DNA of 45,866 nt. It comes from Pedobacter steynii (GTDB lineage: Bacteria; Bacteroidota; Bacteroidia; Sphingobacteriales; Sphingobacteriaceae). Made by a program: the position numbers and the translations under genes. The notes beneath the pieces are model-generated. The model did not search any database, was not told the origin of the DNA, and was given only the letters and a program-made list of their open reading frames with translations. The stretch is taken from positions 1 through 45,866 of the forward strand of contig NZ_FNGY01000019.1 in the NCBI RefSeq assembly GCF_900103665.1, in the 5' to 3' direction. How positions within the stretch are numbered: position 1 is the first letter of the stretch; each line of letters opens with the position of its first letter. Positions 16,801-24,771 of the stretch are shown piece by piece.

Positions 16801-17048
16801 GTTCCTGCCGGAAGGTCTGCAGCGAAGCTAAATTTTCCATCTCCATTCGTCGCAGCTGCGAATTTCGTGTTTTGTATCTTGACAACCACGCCGGGAATCC
16901 CCTGACCCGAAGGTCCTTCTGTTACCTTGCCGGTTAAAACGTACCGCTTGTTCTGCGCATATGCAACCTGGCTAAACAGGATTAGAAAAATTGGTAACCA
17001 GAAAGCCAACAGGTTTCTGGAGAAACCAAAAACGTAAAGTTTTTTCAT
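13878..17048 (-). CDS. SusC/RagA-family TonB-dependent transporter (locus 2)
   Basis: Outer-membrane transporter of 1056 aa. The long signal peptide ends at SQVAYA-QN (about residue 31). A CarboxypepD_reg-like domain follows at about 36-120 (TGKVTEGPSGQGIPGVVVK), then the plug with MSVRLRGVSSI and the SusC motif IERIEVLNGAAAAAIYG...IFTKRGK. The barrel's last strand is FTLGVQVKF. It pairs with the downstream SusD (12553-13860). The upstream gene on the same strand is anmK, 79 nt away. A near-consensus promoter at 17069-17102 suggests separate transcription. No AAAC-CGCA repeats were seen here, unlike locus 1. Confidence 0.96.
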   Translation of the reverse strand: MKKLYVFGFSRNLLAFWLPIFLILFSQVAYAQNKRYVLTGKVTEGPSGQGIPGVVVKIQNTKFAAATNGDGKFSFAADLPAGTYQVGFSSIGYRSQQKSITFGEKTELVINGELATDNIGLDEVIVTGTSQGTTRKQMGSYVSTVKGDDLNKAPSGNVLSSLQGKTAGAQISQNSGDPAGGMSVRLRGVSSINSSSEPLYIIDGVIVNNSTTRVTNTSANYDGGNNSGSAVGQNGNFVGSIGQNRMVDINPNDIERIEVLNGAAAAAIYGSRANSGVVQIFTKRGKSGTPVLSFSSSITSSKLRKQIEVNQSPTKFGGSVDAATQDVIQLVGDPPALSKEITNVTRYNYQDYIFQSALGTDNAVSLSGGNDNTKFYTSAGYFSNQGIIKNTNFKRYNFRANVDQKIADWAKLTVGFNYVHSDADEKPDGNSFFSPMNSVTIIGNFHDLFTRDVFGNLKSVGERGRVNPVSVIEDIKQRQFTNRIMANTGLKLTPVKNLTIDYTMGVDNTIQNGTTLIPPFAYNVSTGFYGGGAAQTPALNGYASAANATTTMFNNELNFTYDSKIAEGLLSTTQLGGSFQYQKDLYSLLNGRGLAPFIETVNAASTVLPNSDRRSEFTIMGAYLQQNFKYRDHLFVTGALRVDQSSVFGVKHRTQEYLKANVSYVLSSADYWKNLGVSEWWTAFKVRAAYGESGNLTGIGAYDRFNEYASNPLLQQGAFVSSATLANENVKPERQRESEIGTDMAFFNNRLGLTFNWYNKKVKDLLIPVVISPTIGYSSLLDNNGALENKGIELMLTGMPVSGENFKWNTTFIFNRNRNKAVGTGGLRLISTNPGAPVAIIDGQPIGVFYGTFFARNQDGSLLTNAAGIPQLEAGIQSSATTYIPQRDANGMPTGTTLRKVIGNPNPDYTMSFVNDFTYKKLSLHVQLDAVQGSDVWNADWRTRQGVGNGKVAEQEQMGLLPRGYVAGVYATEEWRIDNGSFVKLREVALSYNVGKVKFINDLTINLSGRNLVSWDKYKGYDPELNSGGQSTILRNIDFGSVPIPRSFTLGVQVKF

Positions 17049-17068
17049 AAAATTTGGTTTAGTTTACA

Positions 17069-17102
17069 TAAATATAGGTTTTACCCCTCTTATTTAAACA
17101 AA
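17069..17102 (-). promoter_or_regulatory. Possible promoter of susC2
   Basis: On the minus strand TTTG (17102-17099), a 22-nt spacer and TATATTTA (17076-17069) approximate TTTG-N19-TAnnTTTG. The spacer is longer than usual and the last base of the -7 box differs. Confidence 0.35.
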
Positions 17103-17127
17103 CAACCAAATATGTTACCTCAAAAAA

Positions 17128-18327
17128 CTATTCCGGTAAGCAAATTTTACCCATGGTAATGGAAGGTACCCCTTCCCGGTTTCCGAAGTTAGTTTTCTCA
17201 CCTACAAGTGTTTCATTGGCCAGCACAGCAAAAAGTACCGCCTCTTTTGCATCCGGATTAATGTCGAGATCATCTGTGGTATAAAATGCTGCATTTGGCA
17301 AACCGTTCTTCAATGCCGCCACCAATAAAGGGTTGTGCATTCCTCCGCCACTCATGAATATAGAAGGCGTCTCTGCTTTACCGAAACATTTCTCTACCGC
17401 AGCCACGATCACTGTTGCAGAAAAACGACATAAGGTGGCCAGAATAGCTTCGTTCCGCAATCCTTTCGTCCCGGACCTTTCCTGAGCCTGCTCCAGGTAA
17501 GGAAGATTGAACAGCTCGGGGCCTGTTGTTTTTGGAAAATCTGCATTTAGAAATTCTGCCTGCATCAACGCAGCCAATAAGTCCTTATTAACTTCCCCGG
17601 CACTCGCAATTGCGGCATTTTCATCGAAATACAATCCTTCATAGTGCTTTTGAATGAACTGATCCATCAAGGTATTCCCTGGTCCTACATCCGTAGAAAA
17701 CACTTTTGAAGCATCATTATCTGCCGGCAGATAGGTGAAATTGGCAATCCCTCCGATATTTAACATAATCCGGTCTTCTCCTTTTTTTGAGAACAATAAA
17801 TAATCACCATAAACGGCCAAAGGAGCACCTTCTCCACCCGCAGCGATGTGTTTTTGCCTGAAATCACTAATGGTGATGATTCCGGTCTTAACCGCAATAT
17901 GATCTCCATCTCCAATTTGAAGGGTAGCATTCGGATAGTCCGTCAGACCATGCAATGATGCCGGAGCATGGAAAATCGTTTGCCCATGACTGGCGATAAC
18001 ATCCACTTCTTCGGGCTTTCTTCCCCAACTGCTCAAGGCTTCCAAAATCATCCCTGCATGGAGCAGGCCAATCTTTTCATTCATCAGACACACCATTTGC
18101 AAATCTGCATCTCTCCTGGAAAAAATAGATTTCACTTCTGCCTTTAAAGCATTTTCATAAGGAATCGTGCTAAACTCCAGCACCCTGACCTTCGTTTCCG
18201 CTCCACTGCCCTGGATGGCGCAAAGCGCGATATCCAGACCGTCTAATGATGTTCCTGACATTAACCCTATGATCAGGCGTTCCTGCTTTTCCAGCATTTG
18301 AAATATTTTCTTCCAGTTTGAATTCAT
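17128..18327 (-). CDS. anmK: Anhydro-N-acetylmuramic acid kinase
   Basis: Cytoplasmic kinase of 399 aa that opens and phosphorylates 1,6-anhydroMurNAc to MurNAc-6-phosphate in cell-wall recycling. The N-terminal phosphate loop LIIGLMSGTSLDGLDIAL is characteristic. The catalytic-Asp segment SDFRQKHIAAGGEGAPL, MLNIGGIANFTYL, VGPGNTLMDQF and SGGGMHNPLL follow in family order. The frame is open 24 codons further upstream, but that stretch contains a -7 box (18365-18358), so the ATG at 18327 (MNSNWKKIFQ) is chosen. The gene is divergent from the nagB fusion across a region with a 14-bp direct repeat. MurQ and NagA are not in the window. Confidence 0.95.
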   Translation of the reverse strand: MNSNWKKIFQMLEKQERLIIGLMSGTSLDGLDIALCAIQGSGAETKVRVLEFSTIPYENALKAEVKSIFSRRDADLQMVCLMNEKIGLLHAGMILEALSSWGRKPEEVDVIASHGQTIFHAPASLHGLTDYPNATLQIGDGDHIAVKTGIITISDFRQKHIAAGGEGAPLAVYGDYLLFSKKGEDRIMLNIGGIANFTYLPADNDASKVFSTDVGPGNTLMDQFIQKHYEGLYFDENAAIASAGEVNKDLLAALMQAEFLNADFPKTTGPELFNLPYLEQAQERSGTKGLRNEAILATLCRFSATVIVAAVEKCFGKAETPSIFMSGGGMHNPLLVAALKNGLPNAAFYTTDDLDINPDAKEAVLFAVLANETLVGEKTNFGNREGVPSITMGKICLPE

Positions 18328-18357
18328 ATCTGCAATTGATGAGCTTAACACTATAAA

Positions 18358-18365
18358 CAAAAGTA
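18358..18365 (-). promoter_or_regulatory. Putative -7 box of anmK
   Basis: Minus-strand TACTTTTG is a full match to TAnnTTTG, 30 nt before the chosen anmK ATG. No TTTG at -33 spacing is evident, which may mean activator dependence or a weak promoter. Confidence 0.5.
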
Positions 18366-18433
18366 AACAATCCCGACAACCAATGGCCATTTGCAACAAA
18401 AAACAAGAATGCGGACCGATTTCGTAAAAAATT

Positions 18434-18490
18434 AGTCCAAATCATCGTAAAAACTACCAAATTCACAAAAAAGACCAGTCCAAATTATCG
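18434..18490. repeat. 14-bp direct repeat AGTCCAAATYATCG in the anmK-nagB intergenic region
   Basis: AGTCCAAATCATCG (18434-18447) and AGTCCAAATTATCG (18477-18490) differ at one base and are offset by 43 bp, about four helical turns. They lie between the divergent anmK and nagB promoters, the second copy about 35 bp upstream of the nagB -33 box. This looks like a two-site operator for an amino-sugar regulator (inference). The regulator is not identified. Confidence 0.55.
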
Positions 18491-18524
18491 ATTTTAAACA
18501 AAAAACCGCTTCGGGTTAAAAAAC

Positions 18525-18555
18525 TTTGATTAAGTCAATAGAGTCACTATATTTA
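18525..18555 (+). promoter_or_regulatory. nagB: Bacteroidota-type promoter of nagB
   Basis: TTTG (18525-18528), a 19-nt spacer, then TATATTTA (18548-18555) match TTTG-N19-TAnnTTTG apart from the last base. The -7 box ends 30 nt before the ATG. Confidence 0.7.
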
Positions 18556-18585
18556 CTGCTCCGTACAAAATTTAAGAACAATTAA

Positions 18586-20505
18586 ATGGCAAGATTAAAT
18601 CTTCTGGAAGAAACGCGCTTTGAAAAACTGCCCGTTTCTGTCTTTGAAAATCCTAAAGCAGCATCTTTAAGTGTTGCTCACCGCATCGGGGACCTTATTA
18701 AAGAAAAACAAAAGAACAATTCCAAGGCTGTCTTAGGCCTAGCTACCGGAGCTACACCAATAGCGGTGTACGCGGAATTAGTTAGAATGCATAAGGAAGA
18801 AGGTTTGAGCTTTAAAAACGTAATCACGTTCAATCTCGACGAGTACTACCCTATGCAGCCAGACGCTGCACAGAGCTATGTATCTTTCATGAATGATCAC
18901 TTATTTGATCATATCGATATTGACAAAAACAATGTTAACATTCCTGATGGAACATTAAAACTGGAAGATATTCCTGCTTTTTGTCTGGCTTACGAAAAGA
19001 AAATCACCGACGTTGGCGGATTGGACATTCAGATTCTGGGTATTGGTCGTACCGGTCACATTGGTTTCAATGAGCCGGGATCAGCACCAAATTCCGGAAC
19101 ACGTTTAGTAACCCTGGATGACCTGACCAGAAGAGATGCAGCCAGAGACTTTGGTGGTAAATCTTTTGTTCCTACAAAAGCCATTACCATGGGTATCGGT
19201 ACCATTTTCAAAGCCCGTGAGATCATCCTGATGGCATGGAACAAGAAAAAAGCGTCCATCATCAAAAAAGCAGTAGAAGGCGAAATCTCAAGTGAAGTTC
19301 CGGCTACTTACTTACAATTATCCGATCATGTAGAGTTTATTTTAGATCAGGATGCAGCTTCTCAACTTACCCGTTTTGATACACCATGGTTGGTAAAAGA
19401 CTGTGTATGGGATGATGTCCTTACAAGAAAAGCAGTAATCTGGCTGGCAAACACGCTCAGCAAACCGATCCTTAAACTTACTGAAGACGACTTCAATAAC
19501 AATGGCATGGCTCAGCTGGCTGTTGAAAAAGGACCCGTATATAACATCAACATTCATATTTTCAATAAACTACAACACACCATCACCGGATGGCCGGGAG
19601 GTAAACCTAACGCAGATGATTCTCAAAGACCTGAGCGTGCGGAACCTGCTAAAAAACGTGTAGTGCTCTTCTCTCCACACCCTGATGATGATGTAATCTC
19701 TATGGGTGGTACTTTTATCCGCCTGGTAGATCAGAAACATGATGTACATGTCGCTTATCAGACTTCCGGAAATACAGCAGTATGGGATGATGACGCCCTT
19801 CGTTTCGTAGAATTCAATATTGACTTCTCTGAAAAAATGGGAATGGGTCAACAGGGAATGAAAGACCTGTACCAGAACATGCGTAAGTTCATCGAAAAGA
19901 AACAACCTAACCAGGTAGATACTCCGGAGATCCAATCCGTAAAAGGACTGATCAGAAAAGGAGAAGCAATTGCAGGTGCGAGGTATTGTGGATTAGAAGA
20001 TGATCATATCCACTTCATGGCGCTTCCTTTCTATGAAAGTGGTAAAAATCAAAAAAATCCGGTTACGGAGAAAGATATCGAACAGACCATGGAGCTTTTA
20101 CAAAAAATCAAACCAGAGCAGGTATTTGCTGCCGGAGATTTTGAAGATCCACATGGCACACACATCGTATGTTTTAACATCATCTTAGCAGCCTTGCAAA
20201 GATTGGCAAAAACAGAAAGCTGGGTGAAAGATTGCTGGTTATGGTTATACCGTGGTGCATGGTTGGAGTTTGAGACCTATGAGATCGAAATGGCAGTTCC
20301 ATTGAGCCCGCAGGAAGTAGAACGCAAGAAATTCGCGATCTTCAAACACCAGTCGCAAAAAGACCGCGCCGTATTCCCTGGTGATGACGCCAGAGAATTC
20401 TGGAAAAGAGCTGAAGACAGAAACAGAGAAACTGCCCAGGCTTATGACAACCTGGGATTAGCAGAATATGAGGCGATGGAAGCCTTTGTTCGTTACAAGT
20501 TTTAA
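18586..20505 (+). CDS. nagB: Glucosamine-6-phosphate deaminase fused to a PIG-L/LmbE-type deacetylase domain
   Basis: Two-domain protein of 639 aa. Residues about 15-275 form a NagB/SugP isomerase domain: ATGATPIAVYAEL, NLDEYYP (D85, E86) and GIGRTGHIGFNEPGS. This domain converts GlcN-6-P to fructose-6-P plus ammonia. H158 and E163 align with E. coli H143 and E148, but the triad Asp141 is replaced by Thr156. Residues about 355-640 form a PIG-L/LmbE deacetylase-like domain with SPHPDDD (H365, D367, D368) and DPHGTH (H523, H526) as likely zinc site. The fusion suggests coupled N-deacetylation and deamination of amino-sugar phosphates (inference). The gene is divergent from anmK, with its own promoter and terminator. 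Confidence 0.92.
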   Translation: MARLNLLEETRFEKLPVSVFENPKAASLSVAHRIGDLIKEKQKNNSKAVLGLATGATPIAVYAELVRMHKEEGLSFKNVITFNLDEYYPMQPDAAQSYVSFMNDHLFDHIDIDKNNVNIPDGTLKLEDIPAFCLAYEKKITDVGGLDIQILGIGRTGHIGFNEPGSAPNSGTRLVTLDDLTRRDAARDFGGKSFVPTKAITMGIGTIFKAREIILMAWNKKKASIIKKAVEGEISSEVPATYLQLSDHVEFILDQDAASQLTRFDTPWLVKDCVWDDVLTRKAVIWLANTLSKPILKLTEDDFNNNGMAQLAVEKGPVYNINIHIFNKLQHTITGWPGGKPNADDSQRPERAEPAKKRVVLFSPHPDDDVISMGGTFIRLVDQKHDVHVAYQTSGNTAVWDDDALRFVEFNIDFSEKMGMGQQGMKDLYQNMRKFIEKKQPNQVDTPEIQSVKGLIRKGEAIAGARYCGLEDDHIHFMALPFYESGKNQKNPVTEKDIEQTMELLQKIKPEQVFAAGDFEDPHGTHIVCFNIILAALQRLAKTESWVKDCWLWLYRGAWLEFETYEIEMAVPLSPQEVERKKFAIFKHQSQKDRAVFPGDDAREFWKRAEDRNRETAQAYDNLGLAEYEAMEAFVRYKF

Positions 20506-20516
20506 ATTATATTTAT

Positions 20517-20550
20517 AGCCGCTACTGTTCAACCAGTAGCGGCTTTTTTG
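20517..20550 (+). terminator. Intrinsic terminator after nagB
   Basis: AGCCGCTACTG (20517-20527) and CAGTAGCGGCT (20534-20544) form a perfect 11-bp stem with a 6-nt loop followed by six T residues, 11 nt after the nagB stop codon. Confidence 0.9.
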
Positions 20551-20566
20551 TTTTAAAACCATTGAT

Positions 20567-21724
20567 ATGACCTCTTCTCCAAGCCTGCAGGATGCCCCTG
20601 CCAGATTACTATCGCTAGATTTTTTTAGAGGCGCAACCGTTGCAGCCATGATCCTGGTGAACAATCCCGGAGACTGGGGGAATATATATGCACCTTTAGA
20701 ACACGCCAACTGGAACGGATGTACACCAACAGACCTGATCTTTCCATTTTTCCTGTTCATCGTAGGGGTTTCCATTGCTTATGCTATGGGCAGCAAGAAA
20801 ACAGATCCGGCAACACATCAAAAGACAATTTTTAAAGCCGTAAAAAGAGCGCTGACTTTATTTGCACTGGGCTTATTCCTCTCCTTATTTCCAAAGGTAT
20901 TTACCGACCCGATCGCTGCGTTCCAACACGTCCGCATCCCGGGCGTCTTACAACGGATTGCGATCGTTTTCCTCATCTCTTCCATCCTTTTTCTGAAGAA
21001 CTCTGAAAAAAATATCTTTAGAATCATGATCATTCTCCTGGCCGGATACTGGGCAATCATGACCTTTATTCCTGTTCCGGGTGTGGGATATGCCAACCTG
21101 GAGAAAGAAACAAATTTAGGTGCATGGATAGACCGTGGCCTGCTTACCGAAGCACACCTCTGGAAATCTTCAAAAACATGGGATCCTGAAGGATTGCTGA
21201 GCACCATTCCGGCAATTGCGACGGGCTTATTTGGCGTCCTGGCAGGCATTTACCTGAAACGTAAAGACCTGGATGCCCCAACCAAAATAGCCTGGTTATT
21301 TTCTGTGGGATGCCTTGCTGTGGCGCTCGGATTGGTTTGGGACTTACAGTTCCCCATCAACAAACAATTATGGACCAGCTCTTTTGTATTGTATACGGGC
21401 GGACTGGCAACCGTAATTCTGGCCCTATGTTACTGGATCATAGACATCCAGCAGTACAACCGGTTCACCAAACCATTTGTCGTTTATGGCGTCAATGCCA
21501 TTACTGTATTTTTCCTTTCCGGCTTAATCCCACGCATCCTGCACATGATTAAGCTCGATCAACCCGATGGAAGCCAGATTGATCTTCAGGCCTGGTTATA
21601 TTCAGGATTTACGGCCAGCTTCTCGCCAGTCAATGCTTCTCTGGCCTGGGCAGTTACTTTTATCCTTTTCTGGCTCGTGATTCTTTGGGTGATGTATATC
21701 AAAAAAATCATTATAAAAGTTTAA
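20567..21724 (+). CDS. Heparan-alpha-glucosaminide N-acetyltransferase-like membrane protein (DUF5009/HGSNAT family)
   Basis: Polytopic membrane protein of 385 aa with about 10 hydrophobic segments. The N-terminal signature LSLDFFRGATVAAMILVNN...LIFPFFLFIVGVSIAYAM is that of the DUF5009/COG4299 family. Its relative, the lysosomal HGSNAT, acetylates glucosamine residues using acetyl-CoA from the other side of the membrane. Later segments include PGVLQRIA and FVVYGVNAITVFFLSG. It starts 17 nt after the nagB terminator, so it depends on read-through or an unseen promoter. Beside nagB, a role in acetylating amino sugars across the inner membrane is plausible but unproven. Confidence 0.82.
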   Translation: MTSSPSLQDAPARLLSLDFFRGATVAAMILVNNPGDWGNIYAPLEHANWNGCTPTDLIFPFFLFIVGVSIAYAMGSKKTDPATHQKTIFKAVKRALTLFALGLFLSLFPKVFTDPIAAFQHVRIPGVLQRIAIVFLISSILFLKNSEKNIFRIMIILLAGYWAIMTFIPVPGVGYANLEKETNLGAWIDRGLLTEAHLWKSSKTWDPEGLLSTIPAIATGLFGVLAGIYLKRKDLDAPTKIAWLFSVGCLAVALGLVWDLQFPINKQLWTSSFVLYTGGLATVILALCYWIIDIQQYNRFTKPFVVYGVNAITVFFLSGLIPRILHMIKLDQPDGSQIDLQAWLYSGFTASFSPVNASLAWAVTFILFWLVILWVMYIKKIIIKV

Positions 21725-21838
21725 TTTAGCAAAACTTATTATCTATCCATCCTGAAGCCAGCAATATTATACCGCTCATACACAGCAATGTGTCTGCTCA
21801 TAACGGCTTCTTATCCATAAAAAAACAAACAATTACCA

Positions 21839-24697
21839 ATGAAAAAGAACCTTCACATTCTGGCCATAGGACTTGTTGCTCATCTGGCTGTTTACAGTCC
21901 GGGTTACGCGCAAAAGAAACCTGTTGCCACAAAAAAAACAACAACCGTTCAAAAAAACGACGGCAATGTCATTCCAAATGACCCCAATGTAAAAATAGGA
22001 AAGCTTGCCAATGGGCTGACTTATTACATCCGAAAAAATACGGAGCCTAAAAAAAGAGCGGAGCTCTACCTGGCTACCCGGATTGGCTCCTTAATGGAGA
22101 ATGACGACCAGCAGGGACTGGCGCATTTTACGGAACACATGGCCTTTAATGGTTCTAAAGATTTTCCAAAGAACGAAATGATCAATTACCTGCAAAGAGC
22201 AGGAGTACGTTTCGGTGCCGACCTGAATGCCTATACCGGTTTCAACCAAACGGTCTACCAATTGCCTATCCCTACAGATAGTGTAGCAGTATTCAAATCC
22301 GGATTTAAAATCCTGGCCAACTGGGCAGGAAAAATCATCATGGAGGGTGAAGAAATTGACAAAGAACGTGGGGTAATTATCGAAGAAGACCGTCAGCGTG
22401 GAAAAAATGCACAGGAAAGAATGAGCAAGCAATTGCTGCCATTGCTCCTGAAAGGTTCCCGCTATGAAAACCGCATTCCAATTGGAAAAATTGACTTGCT
22501 TAAAACCTTTAAACATGATAAGATCAGGGATTTCTACAAAGACTGGTACAGACCGAACCTGCAGGCAGTTATTGCAGTAGGTGATTTTGATGTCAATGAA
22601 GTAGAACAATTGATCAAGCAGAATTTCTCTGAACTGACAAACCCTGCAAATCCAAGACCACGTTTGGCCTATGATCTTCCTGACAATAAGGAACCACTGG
22701 TTAAAGTCATTACAGATCCTGAGCAACCTTACAATGTAGCAATGGTGATCTATAAACAACGTGGTGGGGTAACTAAAACAACCGCTGATTTCAGGAAAAG
22801 CCTGGCGTATTCTATGATCAACAGCATGCTGAGTGCCAGATTCCAGGAAATTCTTCAAAAAGGAAATGCACCGTTCCTATTTGCTCAAACTAGTTTTGGT
22901 CCTTACCAGGGGGGCTTGGTATCCAACATAAACGCTTTTCAAACCACGGTAGTTTCAAGCACCGGTGCGACCTTGGAAAAAGCCCTGACCGCAGGTCTTG
23001 CTGAAAATGAACGCATAAGTAAATTCGGATTCCTGCAGTCAGAACTTGATGTCGTAAAGAAAAATATCGCTGCCGGTAATGAGCAACGTTTGAAAGAAAA
23101 AGATAAAACACCTTCTTCCAGCTTTGTACAGAAATACCTGAACAACTTCCTGGAAGGAAGCAGCATCGCATCGACAGAATATGCTTACGAATTAACGAAC
23201 AAAACTTTGTTGCAAATTACACTTGCAGAAGTGAATGCCCTGGCAAAAACGCTGATCACCAAAGAAAACCGCATCATCGTGGTTCAGGCGCCGGAAAAAG
23301 ATAAAGCAACACTTCCTACAGATGCCCAGTTACTCACTGCCTTAAAAAATTCAGGCAATGGCGTGACCGCTTATGTAGACAATTCCGTAAACAAGCCCCT
23401 GTTGGAGAAAAAACCTGTCGCAGGTAAAATCCTTGCCGAAAAGAAAGTTGAGGTCATAGGCGCCACCGAATTGACGCTCAGCAATGGAATAAAAGTAATA
23501 TTAAAGCCTACTGATTTCAAGAATGATCAGATTATTTTCAACTCTTTCTCTAAAGGGGGTACCTCTTTAGCCGGAAATGACGATTATCAATCTGCAGAAA
23601 TGGTAAGCCTGATCAGCCAAAGCGGGGTTGGAGAATTTAATCCTTCACAACTCAACAAACTGCTTGCCGGAAATACAGGAAGTGCCGGTTCTTACGTAAG
23701 CGAACTTTATCAGGGTTTTAGCGGTAGCGCAGCACCTAAAGATCTGGAAACTGCCTTCCAATTGGTTTATGCTTATGCAACCAACCCTAGAAAAGATGTA
23801 GACATCTTTAACAAAAACATCAGCGATTACAAAGTGGTACTGGCCAACAAAAATGCCAATCCTTCCAGCGTATTTGCAGATACGGTTCAGGCAGTACTTG
23901 CTTCCTACAATAAACGCGGAATGCCAACCAGCTTAGCTGACCTGGATAAAATCTCCCTGGACAAAGCATTCACGTTCTATAAAGACAGATTTGCAGACCT
24001 TGGTGAACAAACCTTTGTCTTCGTTGGTAATTTTGAGGTCGACAAGCTAAAGCCATTGATTGAGACTTATATTGCCAGCCTTCCTACCGCCAATAAAAAA
24101 CAAAATTTTGTAGACAACGGGGTCAATCCTCCGGTAGGAAAGATCAGCAAAACAGTATACAAAGGACTGGAAGATAAAGCAGCGGTAGAACTATACCTGC
24201 ATGGCGATTACGACTACACTCCGGAAAACAATATACAGCTGGAAGCACTTAAAGCAGCCCTGGAAATCAAAATCCTGGAACGCCTGCGTGAGAAAGAAAG
24301 CGGTGTTTACAGTCCTAATGTTGGCCTGAGCGTGAACAAAGACCCTAAAGCACATTACTATTTCACGATCTCCTTTAGCTGTGCAACAGCAAACGTAGAA
24401 AAACTGATTGCTGCAGCTTTAGACGAGGTAGAGAAAATTAAAGGCAGCGGAGCAACACCTGACGACATCAAAAAGTTTAAATCTGAAGAACAACGTCAGA
24501 TGGAGCTTAGCCTGAGAAACAACAACTACTGGTTAAGCTACATCAGCAGCCGCCTGAAAAACGGCGAAGACCTTGGCTTGTTTTTACAGGAAAAACAAAT
24601 GATAGAAAAAGTGACCGTAGAAAGTACTAAAGCAACTGCGGAAAAATACCTGAACGAAGACAATTATATTCGTTTCGTATTGGTGCCACAGAAATAA
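21839..24697 (+). CDS. Periplasmic M16-family zinc metalloprotease (PqqL/pitrilysin-like)
   Basis: Protease of 952 aa with a signal peptide ending near PGYAQ (residue 25). The inverted zinc motif HFTEH is at 96-100, and the third ligand is a Glu in KERGVIIEE (E182 or E183). The catalytic M16 lobe spans about 45-260. Further M16_C lobes follow; the second half (about 535-950), beginning at VEVIGATELTLSNGIKVILK, is the non-catalytic partner. The single-chain two-lobe layout and length match PqqL-type proteases that degrade peptides in a closed chamber. The substrate is unknown. The gene follows the DUF5009 gene by 114 nt and ends at a strong terminator. Confidence 0.93.
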   Translation: MKKNLHILAIGLVAHLAVYSPGYAQKKPVATKKTTTVQKNDGNVIPNDPNVKIGKLANGLTYYIRKNTEPKKRAELYLATRIGSLMENDDQQGLAHFTEHMAFNGSKDFPKNEMINYLQRAGVRFGADLNAYTGFNQTVYQLPIPTDSVAVFKSGFKILANWAGKIIMEGEEIDKERGVIIEEDRQRGKNAQERMSKQLLPLLLKGSRYENRIPIGKIDLLKTFKHDKIRDFYKDWYRPNLQAVIAVGDFDVNEVEQLIKQNFSELTNPANPRPRLAYDLPDNKEPLVKVITDPEQPYNVAMVIYKQRGGVTKTTADFRKSLAYSMINSMLSARFQEILQKGNAPFLFAQTSFGPYQGGLVSNINAFQTTVVSSTGATLEKALTAGLAENERISKFGFLQSELDVVKKNIAAGNEQRLKEKDKTPSSSFVQKYLNNFLEGSSIASTEYAYELTNKTLLQITLAEVNALAKTLITKENRIIVVQAPEKDKATLPTDAQLLTALKNSGNGVTAYVDNSVNKPLLEKKPVAGKILAEKKVEVIGATELTLSNGIKVILKPTDFKNDQIIFNSFSKGGTSLAGNDDYQSAEMVSLISQSGVGEFNPSQLNKLLAGNTGSAGSYVSELYQGFSGSAAPKDLETAFQLVYAYATNPRKDVDIFNKNISDYKVVLANKNANPSSVFADTVQAVLASYNKRGMPTSLADLDKISLDKAFTFYKDRFADLGEQTFVFVGNFEVDKLKPLIETYIASLPTANKKQNFVDNGVNPPVGKISKTVYKGLEDKAAVELYLHGDYDYTPENNIQLEALKAALEIKILERLREKESGVYSPNVGLSVNKDPKAHYYFTISFSCATANVEKLIAAALDEVEKIKGSGATPDDIKKFKSEEQRQMELSLRNNNYWLSYISSRLKNGEDLGLFLQEKQMIEKVTVESTKATAEKYLNEDNYIRFVLVPQK

Positions 24698-24717
24698 AAA
24701 AGGAGCCCTTTTAATAG

Positions 24718-24753
24718 AAAAGGCCTGATGAGTAATAGATCATCAGGCCTTTT
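24718..24753. terminator. Bidirectional terminator between the M16 protease and GHL10 genes
   Basis: A perfect 14-bp stem (AAAAGGCCTGATGA at 24718-24731 with 24740-24753), an 8-nt loop and a T7 run lies between convergent genes. It is 20 nt after the protease stop and 18 nt from the GHL10 stop. Confidence 0.88.
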
Positions 24754-24771
24754 TTTGTACATACTAAAATT

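Noticed and set aside
6037..17048. Recent duplication of one SusCD locus to make the other
   Set aside because: The two SusC and two SusD proteins share only family motifs and differ in length, signal peptide and operon content.
19570..19935. A 121-aa open frame opposite the nagB fusion
   Set aside because: It sits opposite the linker and PIG-L domain and has no recognisable domain.
22091..22858. A 255-aa open frame opposite the M16 protease gene
   Set aside because: It is Cys/Phe-rich, lacks a start context and lies wholly inside a well-supported gene; it is a codon-usage shadow.
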